A stretch of DNA of 10,214 bases from Pseudomonadota bacterium (lineage in GTDB: Bacteria; Desulfobacterota; Anaeroferrophillalia; Anaeroferrophillales; Tharpellaceae): positions 1-10,214 of the forward strand of contig DAOWHJ010000141.1 in the NCBI GenBank assembly GCA_030641485.1, in the 5' to 3' direction. Below the pieces are notes generated by a model that worked only from the letters and a program-made list of their open reading frames with translations, was not told the DNA's origin and made no database searches. This document shows, in pieces, positions 5,804 through 10,214 of this stretch. Numbering within the stretch: position 1 is the stretch's first letter; each line of letters begins with the position of its first letter. The position numbers and the translations under genes are program-made.

Positions 5804-5815
5804 GGGGGCCACTTT
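5804..5815. repeat. Third copy of the 12-bp repeat gggggccacttt
   Basis: An exact match to 2911-2922, in the same orientation, lying in the 217-bp gap between hsdR and the 83-aa gene. The three copies bracket the A+T-rich two-gene cassette. Apart from this repeat and the promoter boxes, the gap (5666-5882) shows only a 4-bp hairpin near 5770-5781 and no gene; I see no clear terminator for hsdR. Confidence 0.55.
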
Positions 5816-5882
5816 AATGCCTGATTGCGGACTTTGGGGTGAGGGGTGGGACTGCTTGTAAGCAACAAAGCCACCAACGGTT

Positions 5883-8800
5883 TCACCCCGCCGTTGCCAT
5901 CACTCCGCTATGTACCGATTTGAGCGCCTCAAATATCCCCTCAATTACATTGTCCTTACCGGCAAAGAGCTCGTCGGGGCCTCCGGCGTGGAGGTTACTA
6001 AAGGGTGGTTCGTAGAGCATACCCTCTTCCATTATGCCTCGCGCTGTAAGTTGGTCGATGATCATCTCGACAAAGCGAATCTGAGGTGGAGTCAGGCTAC
6101 GGTCGGTAAGGAAATTGGAAAACGCGGCTTGAGCAGCTGAGCGATCCATCCCCACGAGCGTGCGGACAAAATGGGCTAGCGAGGGTGCTTCGGTGCGGGT
6201 CAACAGGCTGGAGAGCAGGGTTTCGCCATCCTCTTCGCCAATCTCTTTTAGGGCCTTCTCCAGTCCCTGCAGATCGGTTTCTGTGAGTGGTTGGTTGGTC
6301 CGCAAGCGGTGGATCACGATGTGGTCTAGGTGACTGCTCAGGTAATCCTTAACCTTCTTCTCGTACTGCGCACCGGTCATCTTGGGGATGTTGATCGTCT
6401 CTCCCACTCGTACTGCAGTGATTTCGTCTTTGAAATCGGTGTAGACGATTTTGCGCTTTTTCTTGTCGAGGAAGGGCATTAGACCCCGCAGGCGCAGGCG
6501 TAACTCCTCCAATCCGTTTAGGTCAATGCCATCCCAGAATATGTTCTCCTGCACGGCGGCGAGGTATGCGAGTTGGGCTTTTACTGCCGGAATGGTACTT
6601 TTCTCCTCCAGCAGCATGGCGATCTCCATTACGCGCTGGCGGTGTCTTTCGAGGGTTGCGGTGTCGCTTCCGGCCAGGGCCAGTTGCATCCGGAGAGCCA
6701 TCAGGTCAAATTGGCGGGACTCGATATCATCGGTCTCTATCTCGCTTGGTAAACCCGCGACTTCGCGCTGCAGGGTCTCACGATCGGTGTCGTTGAGTTG
6801 TTCCCACGGATCGCGATTCTGGAAACGCTCCACCGCTTCCAGGTGCATCCGGACGATAAAGTTTTCCCGGTTCATCGCCGCTACTTCTCCGTGTAGTCCT
6901 GTGGTCAGCGTTCTTTTGAGCGTGGCATCCGGATCTAACTCTGGTGTCGTCTGGACGTGCCCCAGTAGCTGAATCCGGGCGCGGAAGAGTCGGGTGCCGA
7001 GCGGGGCGTTGTTTCCGGTTTCAATGCCCTCGGGGTTCTCGCGGAAAAAGTCGAAATTGAAACAGAAGTCGAATACCCGGAAATTTGGCTTATCTTCATA
7101 GGGTCCGAACAACTCCGGGCAGAGGCGGGTACCGCGGCCGATCATCTGCCAGAATTTGATCTTTGAGTAGACCGGCTTGAAGAAGACCAGGTTTGCCACT
7201 TCGGGGATATCGATGCCGGTATCAAGCATGTCTACCGAGATGGCAATATGTGGTGCCTTATTCTTCATCGAGAAGTCGTCGATCAGGCTCTGCGGATACT
7301 TGGCTTGATTGTCTATAATGCGGGCGAAGTGTCCGGCGTAGTGTGGATAGTGGTAGTTGAAGCGTTCTTCAATAAACTTCGCATGCTCATGTCTGCGAGT
7401 GAATATGATCGTCTTGGCGAGGCGATCGCCACCCTCGACTTTATGGCCGTTTTCCATCAGGTATTGGAGTACCTTGTCGACGGTATCCTTGTTGAAGAGC
7501 CAGTTATTGATGGCAGTGGAGTTGACCCGGTCGGGCAGACGGCCGCCGTTCGCATCATCACCCCAGTCAAGGCTCTCCCATTGCTCTTTCTCTTCGTCGC
7601 TGAGCTCGTCGTATTTGATGCCCTCGCGGGGAAATTTCAAATCCACTTGTTCAACCTTGGGTGGTACGAGAAAACCGTCCGTCACGGCCTTCGAAAGTTC
7701 GTAGGCGTCGGTTGGTACTCCCGACTCCAGATCAAAGAGATCGTAGGTATTCTTGTCCACCTCTTCGCTCGGGGTTGCGGTTAAGCCGACCAGCAGCGAA
7801 TCGAAGTAGCGGAATATTGCACCATACTTCTGATAGACCGAGCGGTGGGCCTCATCGATGATTACCAGATCAAAATGGCCGATGCCAAAACGCGCCTCAT
7901 TGTTCCCATGACTTACACGAGTCTCATCGATCAGTCCCATCATCGTCGGATAGGTGCAGACGTAGACCCGCCCATCTTTCTCTTTCTCGGTGACCAGATT
8001 CACCGGGCTCGACTCCGGCAAGTGCTTCTTGAAGGCGTTGGTTGCCTGACGCACCAGCGATATCCGGTCGGCAAGAAAGAGGGCGCGTTTGATCCAGCCG
8101 GCCCGTTGCAGCACATCTACGAGGGCAATCGCCGTCCGCGTTTTACCCGTGCCGGTGGCCATTACCAACAGTGCTTTGCGCCGAGACGAGGTGAACTGCG
8201 TAAAGATGCTACCGATGGCGCGTTTCTGGTAATAACGATCTACGATGGCGTCCTTTACCGCAGCAACGTCCAACGTTTGACATTGCGAACGACGCAGGAT
8301 CAGCCGGGTGAGTTCATCCTTTTTATAGAACCCGGCCACTCGACGCGGCGGATAGGCGGTGTCATCCCAGATAAAGGTCTCGTAACCGTTGGTGCAGAAA
8401 ATAACCGGACGCTGGCCGTGCATCGTCTCCAGGCAGTCGGCGTAGAGCTTGGCCTGTTGTTGCCCCACTGCCGGGTCGGCAGTGGTTCTTTTGGCTTCGA
8501 CTATTGCCAGCGGTTTGCCGTCATCGCCCCAGAGGACGTAATCGGCATAACCGATACCCTTACTGTTGGGCATGCCGGTGACTTCATATTCCCGGTCGCG
8601 GGGCTGGTCGAGCGGCCATCCGGCACGGTGGAGATCGACATCAATCAGATAGTGCCGGGTTTCCGCCTCTGAATAATCATGCGGGTCGGTCTGTTGTTCG
8701 CTGGTGGCGCGAATTTCGGCAAGCTGTTCGCGTAATGTCTGGAGTTCGGCGTCAAGTTTATCCCGTTCCTGTTGTTGTTTGAGTGCGGCCTCGTTCTGCT

Positions 8801-9287
8801 CAGCCAACTGTTTTGCCAGCGCTTCCAACTCCTGGCGTGGCACCACTTCGGTTCCGCTGATCGGTTGCGGTACGCGCTCATCCCGCCAGGCCGCACCTTC
8901 CCGTGAGGCCTTGGGGGTGTAGGTTCGTACCAGCCAGTAACTGATATGGTGGAGCTCCTTGACCAAATGCAGGGCGTCATGTTGGCTCACCGGCCGCGCA
9001 TTGTGAACCGCCAGATTACCCTGTTTCTGGATTGCCCGCGCCTTCTGGAAAACCGCTTCAGGCAACAAATTCTGAAAGGATGGTTCATGGAGCAGCGCCC
9101 CAAGTTTGTGGTCGTAGGGCATCTGTAACGAAGCGTCGTGGCGATAGAGCCAGTGAACCATCGCCTCCAGTGTGAACCGGGCCTGGAAACAGGCCGCCCG
9201 TGGGTCGCTCTTGATGTGGCTTTCCGCCTTGGTCGCGGATTCGGCGACGGTGCGAAACTCGGGGGGCAGGAAGGCGAAGTTGCTCAT
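5883..9287 (-). CDS. hsdR: Type I restriction enzyme, R (ATP-dependent translocase/endonuclease) subunit HsdR
   Basis: A 1134-aa motor and nuclease subunit of a type I restriction-modification complex (R2M2S1), which translocates unmethylated DNA and cuts it remotely. Domains in order: a DUF4145-like helical N-terminus (about 1-125, with NLAVHNARP); a Gln/Glu-rich coiled coil (about 150-195); the PD-(D/E)xK nuclease domain, with Asp249 in GYADYVLW and EAK at 264-266; helicase motif I ATGTGKT (377-383); DEAH (478-481); motif III TATP (503-506); motif VI QMIGRGTR (714-721); and a C-terminal region that contacts the methylase. The nuclease and motor motifs listed are intact, so the subunit should be active. 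This layout matches the EcoEI/EcoKI-type HsdR families. The ATG at 9287 comes 2 nt after the hsdS stop, so translation is coupled. G+C content is clearly higher than in the downstream cassette. Confidence 0.96.
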   Translation of the reverse strand: MSNFAFLPPEFRTVAESATKAESHIKSDPRAACFQARFTLEAMVHWLYRHDASLQMPYDHKLGALLHEPSFQNLLPEAVFQKARAIQKQGNLAVHNARPVSQHDALHLVKELHHISYWLVRTYTPKASREGAAWRDERVPQPISGTEVVPRQELEALAKQLAEQNEAALKQQQERDKLDAELQTLREQLAEIRATSEQQTDPHDYSEAETRHYLIDVDLHRAGWPLDQPRDREYEVTGMPNSKGIGYADYVLWGDDGKPLAIVEAKRTTADPAVGQQQAKLYADCLETMHGQRPVIFCTNGYETFIWDDTAYPPRRVAGFYKKDELTRLILRRSQCQTLDVAAVKDAIVDRYYQKRAIGSIFTQFTSSRRKALLVMATGTGKTRTAIALVDVLQRAGWIKRALFLADRISLVRQATNAFKKHLPESSPVNLVTEKEKDGRVYVCTYPTMMGLIDETRVSHGNNEARFGIGHFDLVIIDEAHRSVYQKYGAIFRYFDSLLVGLTATPSEEVDKNTYDLFDLESGVPTDAYELSKAVTDGFLVPPKVEQVDLKFPREGIKYDELSDEEKEQWESLDWGDDANGGRLPDRVNSTAINNWLFNKDTVDKVLQYLMENGHKVEGGDRLAKTIIFTRRHEHAKFIEERFNYHYPHYAGHFARIIDNQAKYPQSLIDDFSMKNKAPHIAISVDMLDTGIDIPEVANLVFFKPVYSKIKFWQMIGRGTRLCPELFGPYEDKPNFRVFDFCFNFDFFRENPEGIETGNNAPLGTRLFRARIQLLGHVQTTPELDPDATLKRTLTTGLHGEVAAMNRENFIVRMHLEAVERFQNRDPWEQLNDTDRETLQREVAGLPSEIETDDIESRQFDLMALRMQLALAGSDTATLERHRQRVMEIAMLLEEKSTIPAVKAQLAYLAAVQENIFWDGIDLNGLEELRLRLRGLMPFLDKKKRKIVYTDFKDEITAVRVGETINIPKMTGAQYEKKVKDYLSSHLDHIVIHRLRTNQPLTETDLQGLEKALKEIGEEDGETLLSSLLTRTEAPSLAHFVRTLVGMDRSAAQAAFSNFLTDRSLTPPQIRFVEMIIDQLTARGIMEEGMLYEPPFSNLHAGGPDELFAGKDNVIEGIFEALKSVHSGVMATAG

Positions 9288-9289
9288 GG

Positions 9290-10214
9290 TTACAGATCCC
9301 CGTTGAAGGCACGTTGTTGGAGGGAGGCGAAAAGCGTGTTGAGCTCGGCCAGGTGGGCGCGTAGACGGGCTTTTTGTTGTTCGATCGATTCGACGATGGT
9401 AGCGAAGCGGCGTTGGAGGTTGAGGGGTGGGAGGGGAATCTCGAGACCCAATACCTGTGCTTTTGTGATTGCTTGTCTAGTAGCTCCGCTCTCACCGATT
9501 CTGAGCAACTTGCGCTTCATCGAGTTTGATAGAAGAAGTTTCTCGAGGAACTTTGATTCGACGGAGGCCGTTGTTCTGATGATACACACATGTTGATTCA
9601 CCCGGGCGGGGATTATTTGTCTAGGAGCATAGCACACACGGGCAACTGACGCACCAGTGATATTTAGCAGGACATCGTTGGCTTCCACGACGACGTTAGC
9701 CAATTTACTTGCCTGCGTGTCATCAATCCGTGCTAAATTCTTCCACTGAAACTTGCCGTCTCTGACATTAAGGCTGCGAATTAGAGCGATACCTTCGGTC
9801 TTGTAAGATTCGTTGCCTCCCTTTGGGGTGGCTCCACTTCCAACCTTTGAAGTATGTTCTCCAAGTGAAACCAAATCCCACCCCATCGGATTGGTAGCCG
9901 GATCACCGAACATATCGAGGAACGTGGCTTGGAGGAGGGTGTCGAGCTCGGTTAAGGACTCGCGGCGCTTGGCCCGCAAGGCGTCCGCCGCATCCAGAAT
10001 CCCCGCAATCCGCTTCTGCTCGGCCAGGGGCGGGAGGGGGATTGGGGTGGCCCTGATCTTCTTGAGGCTTAGTGCCGGTTGTGCGGTCTTAGATGCAACT
10101 TTCCGAAAATGGCGAACGACACCGTCTGACGTTAAGACCCGATGCAAATATTGATCGTCCACCATCGCATGATTAGGACGTATCCGGGCCAGGTTGGCAG
10201 GAATTATAGCAAAC
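9290..10214 (-). CDS. hsdS: Type I restriction-modification specificity subunit HsdS (N-terminus outside window)
   Basis: The DNA-recognition subunit that directs both methylation and restriction. The frame stays open to the right edge, giving 307 visible residues. The stretch just before the internal ATG at 10165 (IIPANLARIRPN) is the end of target-recognition domain 1, so that ATG is not the start. Visible order: the end of TRD1 (1-50); a conserved helical spacer beginning PLPPLAEQKRIAGILD (59-74); TRD2 (about 108-255, with SLGEHTSKVGSGATPKGG and an INP-like LLNITGASVARV segment); and a second conserved helix that repeats the first as PLPPLNLQRRF (from 260) and ends AFNGDL. The two PLPPL-type repeats are the hallmark internal duplication of HsdS. 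TAA at 9292-9290 is 2 nt before hsdR. hsdM is expected upstream, beyond the right edge. Confidence 0.95.
   Translation of the reverse strand, partial: FAIIPANLARIRPNHAMVDDQYLHRVLTSDGVVRHFRKVASKTAQPALSLKKIRATPIPLPPLAEQKRIAGILDAADALRAKRRESLTELDTLLQATFLDMFGDPATNPMGWDLVSLGEHTSKVGSGATPKGGNESYKTEGIALIRSLNVRDGKFQWKNLARIDDTQASKLANVVVEANDVLLNITGASVARVCYAPRQIIPARVNQHVCIIRTTASVESKFLEKLLLSNSMKRKLLRIGESGATRQAITKAQVLGLEIPLPPLNLQRRFATIVESIEQQKARLRAHLAELNTLFASLQQRAFNGDL

Noticed and set aside
6451..6972. 173-codon open frame on the plus strand
   Set aside because: It is antisense to the hsdR C-terminal region and has a Ser/Arg-rich composition typical of complementary-strand artefacts.
7845..8672. 275-codon open frame on the plus strand
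   Set aside because: It lies wholly antisense to hsdR, whose motifs are intact, and its translation shows no domain-like pattern. It is a shadow of the G+C-rich hsdR codons.

Overview
The window looks like chromosomal DNA from an anaerobic or microaerophilic Gram-negative bacterium, most plausibly a Desulfobacterota/deltaproteobacterial lineage. This is an inference from gene content: a CysL-like (selenium/sulfur-type) LysR regulator, a futalosine-hydrolase-like protein of the alternative menaquinone route, a c-di-GMP-type PAS-GGDEF protein, and roughly 50% G+C in the left part. No 16S or other phylogenetic marker is present, so the assignment is tentative.

Left part (1-2850), apparently core chromosome. 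It holds the 3' end of a zinc-ribbon protein (+), a LysR-type regulator (-), and, divergent from it, a two-gene operon (+). That operon encodes a PAS/degenerate-GGDEF protein that keeps an RxxD inhibitory-site motif, overlapping by 10 nt a futalosine hydrolase-like (MqnB-type) nucleosidase. A complete tRNA-Arg(CCG) follows, with its own promoter-like boxes and a strong Rho-independent terminator.

Middle part (2898-5882), island-like. Just past the tRNA, sampled lines of sequence fall to about 30-42% G+C. Two minus-strand genes lie here, both starting with TTG. The first is an 83-aa probable coiled-coil protein. The second is a 776-aa protein with a papain/C39-like cysteine peptidase core (Cys184, His300, Asp337 by pattern) and an unassigned C-terminal region. 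A hairpin terminator sits between them. The 12-mer gggggccacttt occurs twice in tandem at the tRNA side (second copy with one mismatch) and once on the other side of the cassette, which suggests mobile-element boundary or recombinase-binding sequence. No integrase is visible.

Right part (5883-10214), a type I restriction-modification locus on the minus strand and more G+C rich (about 50-68% in sampled lines). hsdS runs off the right edge, so its true start is outside the window, and hsdR follows after 2 nt. hsdM would be expected beyond the right edge.

Together, a tRNA-Arg appears to mark the boundary of a defence-type island. The most novel content is the small-protein plus cysteine-protease-like cassette carried beside the type I RM system. 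Its role in defence is inferred from location and architecture, not shown by the sequence.
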